Assembly (NCBI RefSeq): GCF_000270285.1
Contig: NC_015738.1
Span: 3,059,672-3,123,671, forward strand
Direction: 5' to 3'
DNA from: Eggerthella sp. YY7918
GTDB taxonomy: Bacteria; Actinomycetota; Coriobacteriia; Coriobacteriales; Eggerthellaceae
DNA length: 64,000 nucleotides
Below the pieces are notes generated by a model that was not told the origin of the DNA, ran no database searches, and worked only from the letters and a program-made list of their open reading frames with translations. Position numbers and translations under genes: made by a program. Shown here piece by piece: positions 28,368 through 36,229 of this stretch (the first letter of the stretch is position 1; each line of letters begins with the position of its first letter).

Positions 28368-29306
28368 TCAGCGCTCGCGGGCGCGCTTCCTCTCGTGGCG
28401 CTCTAAGAGCTCGAGCGCCTTGACTATGCGGGCCTCCACGGCCTCCCTGCTCGTGCCGGGCTTGAAGAAACGCTCTATCTTCTCGCGGGGGATGCGGAAC
28501 TGTTCCACCTGGTTGGGTTTGCGCTCGCCCATGATGGACGCCATGGCTTCTCGCGACAGCGCGCCCTGCTCCGAGAGCCTGCGCATCCTGATCGCCTGGG
28601 CGTGGGACGGCGTGCACGCCTCCATCCCCATGGCGTCGAGCAGGTCGTCCTGCTCCCTTTCGGACAGATAGCTGATCTCCACGGCGGGGCGCATGGCCAT
28701 CGACCCGCCGTCCACCATGTCGAGCAGATCGGGGTTGAGGTGCGTGAGGCGGACGTAGCGCTGTACTTGGCTTTTGCTCTCCCCCGATTGTTCCGCCACA
28801 ATGTCGCGCGAGCGTGCGTTGGCCAACTTGTGCCCCACTGGGGCACAAGTCAAGTCGGAGCGGTACCCCTGCCGGCTCAGAGCGTCGATTTTCATCTTGT
28901 AGGCGAACGCTTTCTCGCTCGGCAACACGTTCTCGCGCTGGATGTTCGCGTCCACCATCGCGATGACCGCCTCGTCGTAGGTCATCTCCCGAACCACGGC
29001 GGGAAGGGCCTCCAGCCCCGCCATCTCGGCGGCGCGCTTGCGCCTGTGGCCGCTCACCATCTCGTAGCGCCCGTTCTCCTTCGGCCTCACGAGCGCGGGC
29101 ACGAGCACGCCGAATCTGGAAACGCTCTCGGCCATGTCGCGCAAGGCGTCGTCATCGACGCGGAAGGGATGGTCCGGGAAGGGATCTATCATGTAGAGGG
29201 GGATGACCCCCACTTTCTCGCAGCCCACCTCGTCGCGCTCGGCCTGCGTGGTGAACAGGTCATCGAGCGACGGCAGGTCGATGGGTATCGCGCTTTCTCT
29301 GGGCAT
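28368..29306 (-). CDS. ParB-family partition protein of the element
   Basis: 312 residues. The ParB/Srx nuclease-like fold shows IDPFPDHPFRVDDDALRDMAESV, the CTP-binding/arginine patch SGHRRKRAAEMAGL, and a helix-turn-helix region around RDIVAEQSGESKSQVQRYVRL. The start overlaps the parA 3' end by 47 bases. It resembles plasmid and ICE ParB proteins more than the chromosomal ParB at 56.5-57.5 kb. It probably helps keep the excised circular form; its binding site is not recognised, and no 16-base chromosomal parS motif occurs in the element. Confidence 0.88.
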   Translation of the reverse strand: MPRESAIPIDLPSLDDLFTTQAERDEVGCEKVGVIPLYMIDPFPDHPFRVDDDALRDMAESVSRFGVLVPALVRPKENGRYEMVSGHRRKRAAEMAGLEALPAVVREMTYDEAVIAMVDANIQRENVLPSEKAFAYKMKIDALSRQGYRSDLTCAPVGHKLANARSRDIVAEQSGESKSQVQRYVRLTHLNPDLLDMVDGGSMAMRPAVEISYLSEREQDDLLDAMGMEACTPSHAQAIRMRRLSEQGALSREAMASIMGERKPNQVEQFRIPREKIERFFKPGTSREAVEARIVKALELLERHERKRARER

Positions 29307-30087
29307 CTTCGAGCACCTCCTCCGCCAGCTTCGCGTAGGCCGCCGCGACGGGGCTTTTCGCGTCGTGTTGGAAGATGCTCTTTCCGTAGGCGCTCGTCTC
29401 CGCAGCCCTCACCGCCAAGGGCACGGTGGCGCCGAACACGCGCAGCGTCTTCCCGTAGCCTTCGCGCAGCGAGGCCTCGATCTGCTTGGCGAGGTTCGTC
29501 CTGCCGTCAACGAGCGTCAGCAGCACGCCCTCGATTTCCAAGTGTGGGTTGATCTGCCGCTTCACGCGCCCTATCGTCTTGACGAGCTGGGTCATGCCCT
29601 TCGCGGGAAGATACTGCGCCTGCACGGGCACGATGACGGAATCGGCGGCGGCCAACGCGTTGACGGCGAGCATGCCGAGGGACGGCATGCAGTCTATGAG
29701 GGCGTAGTCGTAGCCGCGCTTGGCCTCGTCGAGCCATGCTTTGAGCGTTCGCTCGCGGTTCATGGCGGTGACGAGCGCCACCTCTGTGCCCGACAGCTCG
29801 ATGTTCGCGGGCATCAGGTCAACGCCCTCGGGGTGCTTCAATATCCCGGCATCGGGTTCCAGCGGCTCGTCGCGGGCGACCGCCTCCAAATGGGTCGCCA
29901 ACGTGGTTTCCAGCTCGTCGGGATTGCGCCAGCCGAGCGATGCGGTGAGGTCGCCCTGCGGGTCGGCATCTATTAGCAGAACGCGCTTCCCGCTCATGGC
30001 GAGCGCCACGCCGAGGCTTGCGGCGGTGGTCGTCTTGCCCGTGCCGCCTTTCTGATTTGCTATCGCTACGACTTTGCACCTGCTCAT
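29260..30087 (-). CDS. ParA-family partition ATPase of the element
   Basis: 275 residues from ATG 30087 with GGAGACCG upstream. The deviant Walker A motif reads KGGTGKTTT, followed by VLLIDADPQGDLTASLGW and the Walker B-like YDYALIDCMPSLGML. It should polymerise or form gradients on nucleoid DNA and move ParB-bound copies of the element. This is the first gene of the minus-strand element block and marks the right limit of its GC-rich DNA. A promoter is expected in the AT-rich stretch to the right. Confidence 0.92.
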   Translation of the reverse strand: MSRCKVVAIANQKGGTGKTTTAASLGVALAMSGKRVLLIDADPQGDLTASLGWRNPDELETTLATHLEAVARDEPLEPDAGILKHPEGVDLMPANIELSGTEVALVTAMNRERTLKAWLDEAKRGYDYALIDCMPSLGMLAVNALAAADSVIVPVQAQYLPAKGMTQLVKTIGRVKRQINPHLEIEGVLLTLVDGRTNLAKQIEASLREGYGKTLRVFGATVPLAVRAAETSAYGKSIFQHDAKSPVAAAYAKLAEEVLEDAQRKRDTHRPAVAR

Positions 30088-30443
30088 AGGCGGTCTCCAA
30101 TGGTTCGCAGGGCAGGTAGCGACGATGCGGCCACGAAACGAACACAAACGAAGCCCCTGTTGCATGGTCCGGCGGGGTCGAGAATGCGCACGTTCGTCAA
30201 AAGTTCGTCAAAAACGCGCGTTTCTCCTGTTTCCCGAACGGATTGAAAAACAAAGGCGTGTCGAAAAGTACGCCTTTGAACTGGTTTTTTGTGATTGTCT
30301 GTTTTGTGAGTTTCCTGAAAAATCGGGCGTGAAATTGATTGGGAAGCTTGGGCCTTACCACTTGGCGACACCCGCATGTTAACGGATTATAACCTTACAT
30401 TCCCCGTTGTTGGAAGAATATCAGCCAATAATCCATGTATGAA
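30088..30443. other. AT-rich region upstream of the element's parA
   Basis: No gene is seen. GC drops sharply from ~65% to well under 50% here. A tandem repeat GTTCGTCAAAA occurs twice (30192-30202 and 30203-30213), giving two TTGACGAAC units on the minus strand, which could be -35 boxes or ParB/ParA operator iterons. A short inverted match (AAAGGCGTGTCGAAAAGTACGCCTTT, 30250-30277) is a possible hairpin. This may be the right end of the element, but no attachment-site repeat matching the left end was found. Confidence 0.4.
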
Positions 30444-30755
30444 CTAGGCGGCACGCCTCGGGAAGTTCATATACCTCGTCTCCATGTCGAGCCCTGTATT
30501 GGGAACATAGTCTGCGTAAAGATCAAACGTGTAAGCTAGCAAGAAGGCGGCGATGGGTTTGTTTCCGCTCATGACAGGATGCAAAGACGGGCTACTCAAC
30601 GATGCGATTCGCTGAAGCGCATTATTGGACAACAGCGTTACACGGGAAGGCTCAATATGTCGATATGCGCATTGAGCCTTCTCTTTGGGTTTCAAGACAT
30701 CTTCGGCCACACCGAGCGTCAATCGCCGCAAATGCTCGCAGGCACAAATCGACAA
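30444..30755 (-). CDS. Unknown small frame, possibly a gene remnant
   Basis: A 103-residue open frame of moderate GC with no recognisable family and no strong ribosome site. A second minus-strand frame just upstream (30690-30840) also has protein-like composition, so this might be the 3' part of a frameshifted gene. Evidence is weak; it is recorded because it is the only coding candidate between parA and the small membrane proteins. Confidence 0.25.
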   Translation of the reverse strand: MSICACEHLRRLTLGVAEDVLKPKEKAQCAYRHIEPSRVTLLSNNALQRIASLSSPSLHPVMSGNKPIAAFLLAYTFDLYADYVPNTGLDMETRYMNFPRRAA

Positions 30756-30942
30756 GAGTTGCGCACGATCCTACAAGCGAGTAATCCGGCACATAAGGGT
30801 TGCACATTCTTGCGGCTTGCATGCCGTCGGTCGGGCAGTAAAGACCTATCCTAACAGCATCTCGCTCTGAAAGTTGCCAAGCCTTGTGTAAGGACTCTCA
30901 CACCACGAGAAGCACGGAGTTAAGCTGGTAGGCAGAACCAAA

Positions 30943-31062
30943 TTATTTACCTTTTTCTTCTTTTTCCTTCTTCTTTTTCTTGCTCCACCACGTACCAGCT
31001 AACGAGCATCCTCCACCTAAAATAAGCACAACAATCAAAATGTATACCCATAAATTGTCCAT
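30943..31062 (-). CDS. 39-residue membrane peptide with Lys-rich tail
   Basis: ATG 31062 lies six bases after AGAGGAAA. The peptide has one hydrophobic helix (VYILIVVLILGGGCSLAG) followed by TWWSKKKKKEKEEKGK. This single-span peptide with a charged cytoplasmic tail resembles many unannotated small membrane proteins in Gram-positives. No family name applies. It may belong with the two other small membrane proteins and the XRE regulator downstream of it in map order. Confidence 0.55.
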   Translation of the reverse strand: MDNLWVYILIVVLILGGGCSLAGTWWSKKKKKEKEEKGK

Positions 31063-31233
31063 TATGTTTTCCTCTCTCGCAGACTTACGTTACATGCCAT
31101 CCCGAACAAGTAGAGAGTCATCTCAGAATCTTTATTAGTTGAAATTCAGAAGTAGGGCATTAGTGCTTGGAACTAGCGCGATTAGCACTGAACCTGTTGT
31201 AAGCAAACAACTTGATATCGTCGCTTGACTATC

Positions 31234-31368
31234 TTATTGACGGATCCCTTCAAGCTCTTTAACGCGAGCATTAAGCTTAACGAGTGCGCATCCGACGACA
31301 ACGAGAGCGACGATAAAAACCAATGAGAGCGTGAGCAGCAGGACGGGCAGTGCGTTTGCGGTAATCAT
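31234..31368 (-). CDS. 44-residue membrane protein, unknown
   Basis: ATG 31368 has AAAGGAAC upstream; a longer reading from 31419 has no ribosome site. One long hydrophobic helix (ALPVLLLTLSLVFIVALVVV) is followed by a polar tail LVKLNARVKELEGIRQ that could form a short coiled coil. The function is not known. It is on the same strand as the XRE/membrane-protein pair, after a 155-base gap. Confidence 0.55.
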   Translation of the reverse strand: MITANALPVLLLTLSLVFIVALVVVGCALVKLNARVKELEGIRQ

Positions 31369-31523
31369 GATAGTTCCTTTCGTTCGGATTGATTGAGTGC
31401 CACAACGATTAGGAACCACCGCTGTATAACGAGAATAACAGTATTCATTACATAAAGCAAGAAATAGTTTACATATACCTAAACGAGAGGTTCGCCTGCT
31501 GCAATCGACAAAAGGAGCGTACT

Positions 31524-31835
31524 TTACCGGAGCTTCCTCAAGATCAGTATCGAAATGAACACCACCAGCAAGAATGAGTTAAACATGAGACGTATGGCAT
31601 TCGAGAAAAATACCGGGTTTTGCGTAACCGTATAAGTGAATCCCGTGAGGATATTGATAAACACGAAAAGCGAAATAACGCCGATCAGACATGCCGACCC
31701 GAGAATTGCCCTGCCGTGTTCATCGCGCGCCTCCTTAGAGAAAACGTAAACGAAAAAAGCCACAGTGAACAAAACCGTTATCCACCACATGATCTGTGTG
31801 AACGTCATATCGTTCATTAGCTCGGTGAAAGTCAT
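31524..31835 (-). CDS. Three-span membrane protein paired with an XRE regulator
   Basis: 103 residues with three hydrophobic stretches (about 13-32, 45-65 and 78-100). The start overlaps the end of the upstream XRE gene by four bases (ATGA-type), so the two are translated together. Such pairs of a short XRE repressor and a small integral membrane protein are frequent in Firmicutes and Actinobacteria; the membrane protein may control or be controlled by the regulator. No catalytic motif is seen. Confidence 0.65.
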   Translation of the reverse strand: MTFTELMNDMTFTQIMWWITVLFTVAFFVYVFSKEARDEHGRAILGSACLIGVISLFVFINILTGFTYTVTQNPVFFSNAIRLMFNSFLLVVFISILILRKLR

Positions 31836-32056
31836 TGGGCGTTCTCCTTAAAGTCGAACAAATCCTCGATGGTCACGTCGAACACCTGCGCAATGCTGTA
31901 GGCCAAAAGCATCGAAGGGTTGTAGCGGTTCTTTTCCAGCTGCATGATGGTTTGACGCGATACGTTCACGCGATCCGCAAGCTCCTGTTGCGTCATGCGT
32001 TTGGTGGCGCGGTACACATGTATCTTGCTTTCGAACGAATACTTGCTCTTCGCCAT
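31832..32056 (-). CDS. Short XRE-family regulator
   Basis: 74 residues from ATG 32056 (GGAAAGG upstream). It is almost entirely a Cro/C1-type helix-turn-helix: IHVYRATKRMTQQELADRVN, then VSRQTIMQLEKNRYNPSMLL and a final FDVTIEDLFDF. Such minimal regulators usually repress their own operon. The membrane protein gene overlaps its stop. It is probably autoregulated through the AT-rich DNA at 32060-32130, where no clear dyad was found. Confidence 0.85.
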   Translation of the reverse strand: MAKSKYSFESKIHVYRATKRMTQQELADRVNVSRQTIMQLEKNRYNPSMLLAYSIAQVFDVTIEDLFDFKENAQ

Positions 32057-32305
32057 ACCGCGCCTTTCCAAGAAGCAGATTGAAAACTATTCTATGTATT
32101 GTGTCATAAATATTTTGCTTGGGCAATTTGAAGCCTATTGCAGCTTATGAATTGCGGACTGACATGTATGACCTGAATGTTTCGCCGTCGAACAAGTACT
32201 CAATACACCTTGTAAAGCATAAATAGGGGCTCGGGCTTTAAGAGTCTCCGGTATCGGATGTCTCCCATGTTCACGCCGATTCTACGGCATGGTCGCGTGG
32301 ATTGG

Positions 32306-32906
32306 TTAAAAGTAGCGCCCTGCACGTGAGGGCGCTACTTTTTTAAGGGACTCATCGTCGAACTGCTCGGAAAACTGAATGCTATGAGAGCCTTTGTAGG
32401 AGCTCAAGCGTGCTTGCAGCCATATCCATTTTCTCAAACACGTTCCATCCGGATCGCCGCTCTCTGCTTGGGCCACAAGGTGCCTGTATACAATGGAGGC
32501 CTTAGGGACGTACGTTTCGGCGACGTCGTATCCGAAGGAGAGTGCAGCCATGTCGACGAGCTCTGGCAACCTGGATGAGAACGGTCTCGCCGTCCACGGT
32601 CACGCGGTTGAGTCTTTGCAGATCGTCGGCATCGGCTATGAGGAAGCTCCAGCCGTCGCGCCTGCGGGCGACGGGGAGCCCCTTCGGTCCTGGCTCGCCC
32701 TTGTAGGCTTCAGCTGCTTTGTAGTAATAGGAACGGAGCCACAGGCTCTCGCCGTTCACGTTGGCCAAGTCCAGCGTGTAGTTTGTGAGAAGGTTGCCGG
32801 GCTGTGGAACCTTGTCTATCAGGTGGTCGGTGTCGAAGGCGGGGCATGCGGAGGAAGGGGTGTGCGAGTCAGGGCAAATCGAAGAAGGAAGATGTTGTTG
32901 CCCTAA
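32306..32906 (-). pseudogene. Frameshifted gene of unknown family
   Basis: Two adjoining minus-strand frames read as one protein: the upstream frame gives FDTDHLIDKVPQPGNLL, LWLRSYYYKAAEAYKGEPG and RVTVDGETVLIQ; after a one-base shift near 32570 the sequence continues LPELVDMAALSFGYDVAET and CLRKWIWLQARLSS to 32306. The last codons run into a terminator stem. GC is higher than in the neighbouring DNA, so it is likely a leftover of a mobile element. No family was recognised. A sequencing error could also explain the shift. Confidence 0.5.
32308..32342 (-). terminator. Terminator at the end of the frameshifted gene
   Basis: A 13-base perfect stem, AAAAGTAGCGCCC (32308-32320) with GGGCGCTACTTTT (32330-32342), and a nine-base loop. 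Runs of A and T at both ends allow bidirectional use. The pseudogene's stop codon lies inside the stem. Confidence 0.75.
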
Positions 32907-33207
32907 ACGTCCCGAGGTAGCCCCTCGAAGGGGCTTCCCAACCCGGCTTGGCTCAGACAGCCCCACGGCGGGCCGCCGTGCAAATAGTCCATCAGATCGC
33001 GTTCGTCCTCGGAGAGCTCAAACCCGGCAGGCACGAGCGCGTTGTCGATTAAGGAAACGAACCTGAGCAGATCATCCTGGTCGTAGACCACGGCTCGTAG
33101 TCTGACTTGAGTGCGTGCTCGGGAAGGTCCGGGATGCAGGTCGGGATGGCGCGGTTCTGCAGCTTGCTCTCGACGCACTGGGAAAGCGGAATCTTGGTCG
33201 TTTCCAT
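32903..33207 (-). pseudogene. Second frameshifted small gene
   Basis: ATG 33207 follows an ideal AGGAGG eight bases away. The frame starts METTKIPLSQCVESKLQNRA and IPDLPEHALKSDYE, then reads into nonsense; shifting the frame near 33090 gives VVYDQDDLLRFVSLIDNALV, FELSEDERDLMDYLHGG and so on to the stop at 32903. So a protein of ~100 residues has been broken by one small indel. The family is unknown. With the next gene it forms a two-gene remnant, probably from an element related to the ICE on the left. Confidence 0.5.
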
Positions 33208-33590
33208 TTCCTTGACCTCCTGTTCGGTTCGGCCCCGCCCCCTTTGGGCGGGCCTTGTGGCCCGTGCTCCGGCGAGGTTCGCACGGCGCGCAAGGGAGGA
33301 AGCGAAACCCGCCAGGGCTCCGAGTTTCCGGGAGGCAGTGGAAGGGGCGCAACCTTCCCGGAAAGTTTTCGCGGCCCTTGCGCACCGCGTGGTTCCCGGC
33401 CGAGCATGCGGATCCCAAGGCCGCCGGGGGCGGGATGTGCGGAGGAGGTGGAGGAGACGACGGAGGATCACACCCGCTTCATTAGCACGCTTGCAGGAAA
33501 CGTATGCTTTCTCTGAAAGCACTTTGCGGACAAAGACGGCGACCATCACGTCGCCATTTGATGGATTCGATGAATATCGCTATAGAAGGG

Positions 33591-33620
33591 TGTCACAAAA
33601 ATGATATACTTTTTGTGACA
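33591..33620 (+). promoter_or_regulatory. Palindromic operator and -10 box of the abiE operon
   Basis: A perfect inverted repeat with 11-base arms, TGTCACAAAAA (33591-33601) and TTTTTGTGACA (33610-33620), around an eight-base centre. The centre and first base of the right arm contain TATACT (33605-33610), a good -10 box. AbiEi antitoxins are known to repress their own operon by binding inverted repeats at the promoter, and this dyad, 19 bases before the start codon, is the obvious target. Confidence 0.75.
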
Positions 33621-33638
33621 AGAAAGGAGGCTCCAAAC

Positions 33639-34253
33639 GTGTCCGAGCAAAAGACGGTTGTCGAGATAGTGCGCGGTGCAGAGCCGGGCACTCTTTTCGT
33701 AGCAGCTGATTTCGCAGACGCAGGCTCGTCCGCCTCCGTCCGAAAGACGCTCTCCCGCCTGGTTGAGTCGGGAAAGCTCGAGCGTCCTGTGCGGGGACTA
33801 TACCGCAAGCCTCGTCATAGCGCTTTCCTGAATCGGACAGTACCCGCAAGCCCAGACGAGATCGCTGAGGCCCTTGCACGGAAGTTCGAGTGGCAAATCG
33901 CCCCCTATGGAGACACCGCCCTGAACCGACTGGGAATGGATAGTCAGGTGCCCGCCGTCGTGCGCTACGTGAGCGACGGGCCGTATCGCACCTACGAGTA
34001 TGGGCCTTACACCATCGAGTTTCGACACACGGCCAACCGAGACTTGTCACGACTGAGCCCCGTAGCGGCCACAGTCGTCCAGGCGCTGAAAGCTCTTGGC
34101 AAGGACGGTGTAACGCAGGACAAGCTGGACGCCATCGCATCGAAACTCGACGATTCCCAACTGGAAGATTTGGAACAGCAAACACGAAACGCTACCTCAT
34201 GGGTGCGCAACGCCGTGAAGACAATGAGGCGAAGGAGATTGCAGAATGCTTAA
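33639..34253 (+). CDS. abiEi: AbiEi-family antitoxin
   Basis: 204 residues from GTG 33639, nine bases after AAAGGAGG; the frame is open further upstream but without a ribosome site. The N-terminal winged helix is seen in TLFVAADFADAGSSASVRKTLSRLVESGKLERPVRGLY. The C-terminal domain (AYGDTALNRLG-like and TIEFRHTANRDLSRLSP) matches the AbiEi family. The protein is a repressor of the operon and neutralises the AbiEii toxin by causing its modification in known type IV systems. It overlaps the toxin gene by eight bases. Confidence 0.88.
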   Translation: MSEQKTVVEIVRGAEPGTLFVAADFADAGSSASVRKTLSRLVESGKLERPVRGLYRKPRHSAFLNRTVPASPDEIAEALARKFEWQIAPYGDTALNRLGMDSQVPAVVRYVSDGPYRTYEYGPYTIEFRHTANRDLSRLSPVAATVVQALKALGKDGVTQDKLDAIASKLDDSQLEDLEQQTRNATSWVRNAVKTMRRRRLQNA

Positions 34254-35247
34254 ACTTTCCAGACTACCCCAAGAGGAACGTGCCGATGTCTTTGTTGCCG
34301 CAGCCAAAGAAAAAGGAATGCACCCAGCCATTGTCGAGAAGGATTTCTGGGTCTGCTGGACGCTCGATTATCTCTTCGGAGAATCGGGCTTCCGTGACTT
34401 TTTCGCTTTCAAGGGTGGGACCAGCCTGTCGAAGGGCTTCGGTCTCATAGAAAGGTTCTCTGAGGATATCGATCTCATCTTCGATTGGAGGCTTCTTGGT
34501 TATGGAATTGACGAGCCATGGGAAAAGAGGAGCAACACCAAGCAAGACGAATTCGTCGGCAAAATCAACGGCGATGCCGCACGCTTCCTCGAAGACGAAT
34601 TGATGCCGGAGATGCAAGCACATCTTGACTCGCAACACATTGTGGGATGCTCGCTCGCCATAGATGCCGGCGACCCCCAAACGCTTCGGTTTTTCTACCC
34701 GCAGTCCTTTTCTGATAATTCCATCCTGCAGGAAATTAGATTGGAAACAGGTGCGCTCGCGGCGTGGACGCCAACCACTGGGGTGCGCATTTCCCCCTAT
34801 GTTGTCGAGCAATTCCCGGAGGTATTCGAGAGCAAAGCCGTATCCGTTCGCACGGTTTCGCCAGAACGTACTTTCTGGGAAAAGGCGACGATACTCCATA
34901 AAGAGGCTTTTCGTACCAACGGTAGGTTTCCAACGAGGTACTCGCGGCATTATTACGACCTGTTCAAACTGGCTCAGTCGAATGTGAAACAACGAGCGCT
35001 AAATGACACCGGTCTTCTCAAAAGCGTAGTGAATTTTAAGATGACCTTTTGGCGTTCAAATGCCGCGAGATACGATTTGTGCGCGCCGGGAACACTGCGG
35101 TTGATGCCGCCAGAAGAAGCTATCGACCTTATCGAACAGGATTATGCCGCAATGAAGAACATGATCTTCGGTGATACGCCCGATTTCAAGACGATGATGT
35201 CGGGAATCCGCAATCTGGAAGATGAGGTCAACTTTTCTAACATCTAG
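34246..35247 (+). CDS. abiEii: AbiEii/AbiGii-family nucleotidyltransferase toxin
   Basis: 333 residues. The nucleotidyltransferase core is FAFKGGTSLSKGFGLIERFSEDIDLIFD, with GGTSLSK and the Asp-x-Asp pair that bind nucleotide and metal. Later signatures are RTVSPERTFWEKATILHKEA and RYSRHYYDLFKLAQ, as in other AbiEii toxins, which stop growth by modifying tRNA ends. Together with abiEi it is a complete type IV toxin-antitoxin or phage-exclusion module. The 3' end overlaps the convergent sirtuin gene by 11 bases. Confidence 0.9.
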   Translation: MLKLSRLPQEERADVFVAAAKEKGMHPAIVEKDFWVCWTLDYLFGESGFRDFFAFKGGTSLSKGFGLIERFSEDIDLIFDWRLLGYGIDEPWEKRSNTKQDEFVGKINGDAARFLEDELMPEMQAHLDSQHIVGCSLAIDAGDPQTLRFFYPQSFSDNSILQEIRLETGALAAWTPTTGVRISPYVVEQFPEVFESKAVSVRTVSPERTFWEKATILHKEAFRTNGRFPTRYSRHYYDLFKLAQSNVKQRALNDTGLLKSVVNFKMTFWRSNAARYDLCAPGTLRLMPPEEAIDLIEQDYAAMKNMIFGDTPDFKTMMSGIRNLEDEVNFSNI

Positions 35248-36229
35248 GAGGTTTGAAGCTCGTGTATATTTCGCAAGTCGTAATCTCTAATTTCAAAGCA
35301 TAGCGATCTTTTTTGCCGCAAGTACGTAGAAGGAGAAAAGCGTTTGATAGTACCTCGCCTATGTCGGCATCGAGCAGGATGGAACGCTCCTTGATTGCTT
35401 CGGGGGCGCAGGCTTCTCCTTTGTTTATGCAGCAATAGGTTGCGTGCTTGTTGCGTTTTACGGCATTCCAGAATGGGTATTTGATGATAACGGGAGTGTT
35501 CATTCCCACGCCGAGTTCGAGGTAGAGCACGTTTGCGTCCTCATAGGTTCGGCAGAAAGCGTGGTAGCGGGCGTTCGCCTTGTACCATTCCTCGTCTTGT
35601 ACGAAGCGATCGTCAATGCGCAGGTTGGTGGTCAGGGGGCTGCCGCAATGCGGACACCGCGGAATGAGGTCGCTCGGCACGCGCATGCCCTTTTGCCGCT
35701 CCACCATGGCGCGCACAGTCGCTTCGTTATCGTACGTTTCTTGCGTACAGGGGCCGCTGCACTGGAACAGGCCGTAGTCGCCTTGGGTGCAAAACAGCCT
35801 GCTCTCGTCGAAGCCCGCCAGATGAAACTGATGGTCCACATTCGTGGTTATGACGAAGTAGTCCTTGTCTCGCACCAGGTTGAACAGGTCGCGATAGGGC
35901 TTGCCTGGCTTCGCCTCGTAGCGATTGATAAAAATGTGTCGACTCCACCACGCCCAGAACGTCTCAGCATCGGGGAAGGGATAGAAGCCTCCGGAGTACA
36001 TATCAGTGATGCCAAAGCGGTCGCGAAAGTCGGCAAAATTCTTATCGAAGCGCTCACCTGAATAGGTCAGTCCCGCGGCAGTGGACATTCCTGCACCTGC
36101 GCCTATGAGCACGGCATCGGCCTCGCACAGGGCGCGGTGCAGACGATCTCTGCCTGCGGCCGTCTCGACTTCGCCGCCTTTGGCGCACACAAGTTGGCCT
36201 CCGGGAATGTTAGTCGAAAAGAAGTTCAT
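35237..36229 (-). CDS. SirTM: macrodomain-linked sirtuin (protein ADP-ribosyltransferase type)
   Basis: 330 residues from ATG 36229. Sirtuin NAD-binding motifs: LIGAGAGMSTAAGLTYSG, TTNVDHQFHLAGF. Where classical sirtuins have the catalytic His, this one has QGDYGLFQC, the Gln-type change known in class M sirtuins that ADP-ribosylate proteins. Zinc ligands are CSGPC and CPHCGS. The pairing with a zinc-type macrodomain is the known hallmark of this group, but the usual lipoyl carrier (GcvH-L) and ligase genes are absent. The last ~30 residues (beyond LSNAFLLLRTC) are unlike the family and read into the convergent abiEii gene, so the C-terminus may have been altered by insertion of that operon. 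Confidence 0.88.
   Translation of the reverse strand: MNFFSTNIPGGQLVCAKGGEVETAAGRDRLHRALCEADAVLIGAGAGMSTAAGLTYSGERFDKNFADFRDRFGITDMYSGGFYPFPDAETFWAWWSRHIFINRYEAKPGKPYRDLFNLVRDKDYFVITTNVDHQFHLAGFDESRLFCTQGDYGLFQCSGPCTQETYDNEATVRAMVERQKGMRVPSDLIPRCPHCGSPLTTNLRIDDRFVQDEEWYKANARYHAFCRTYEDANVLYLELGVGMNTPVIIKYPFWNAVKRNKHATYCCINKGEACAPEAIKERSILLDADIGEVLSNAFLLLRTCGKKDRYALKLEITTCEIYTSFKPPRC

Noticed and set aside
30880-30940. Weak resemblance to the 5S rRNA core (GGAGTTAAGC with flanking CACACCAC)
   Set aside because: Only a short match, no complementary ends, no other rRNA genes nearby; likely chance.
33049-33549. Longer frames across the GC-rich gap at 33.0-33.6 kb on both strands
   Set aside because: Compositional shadows; the only convincing start is METTKI at 33207, which belongs to the frameshifted gene.
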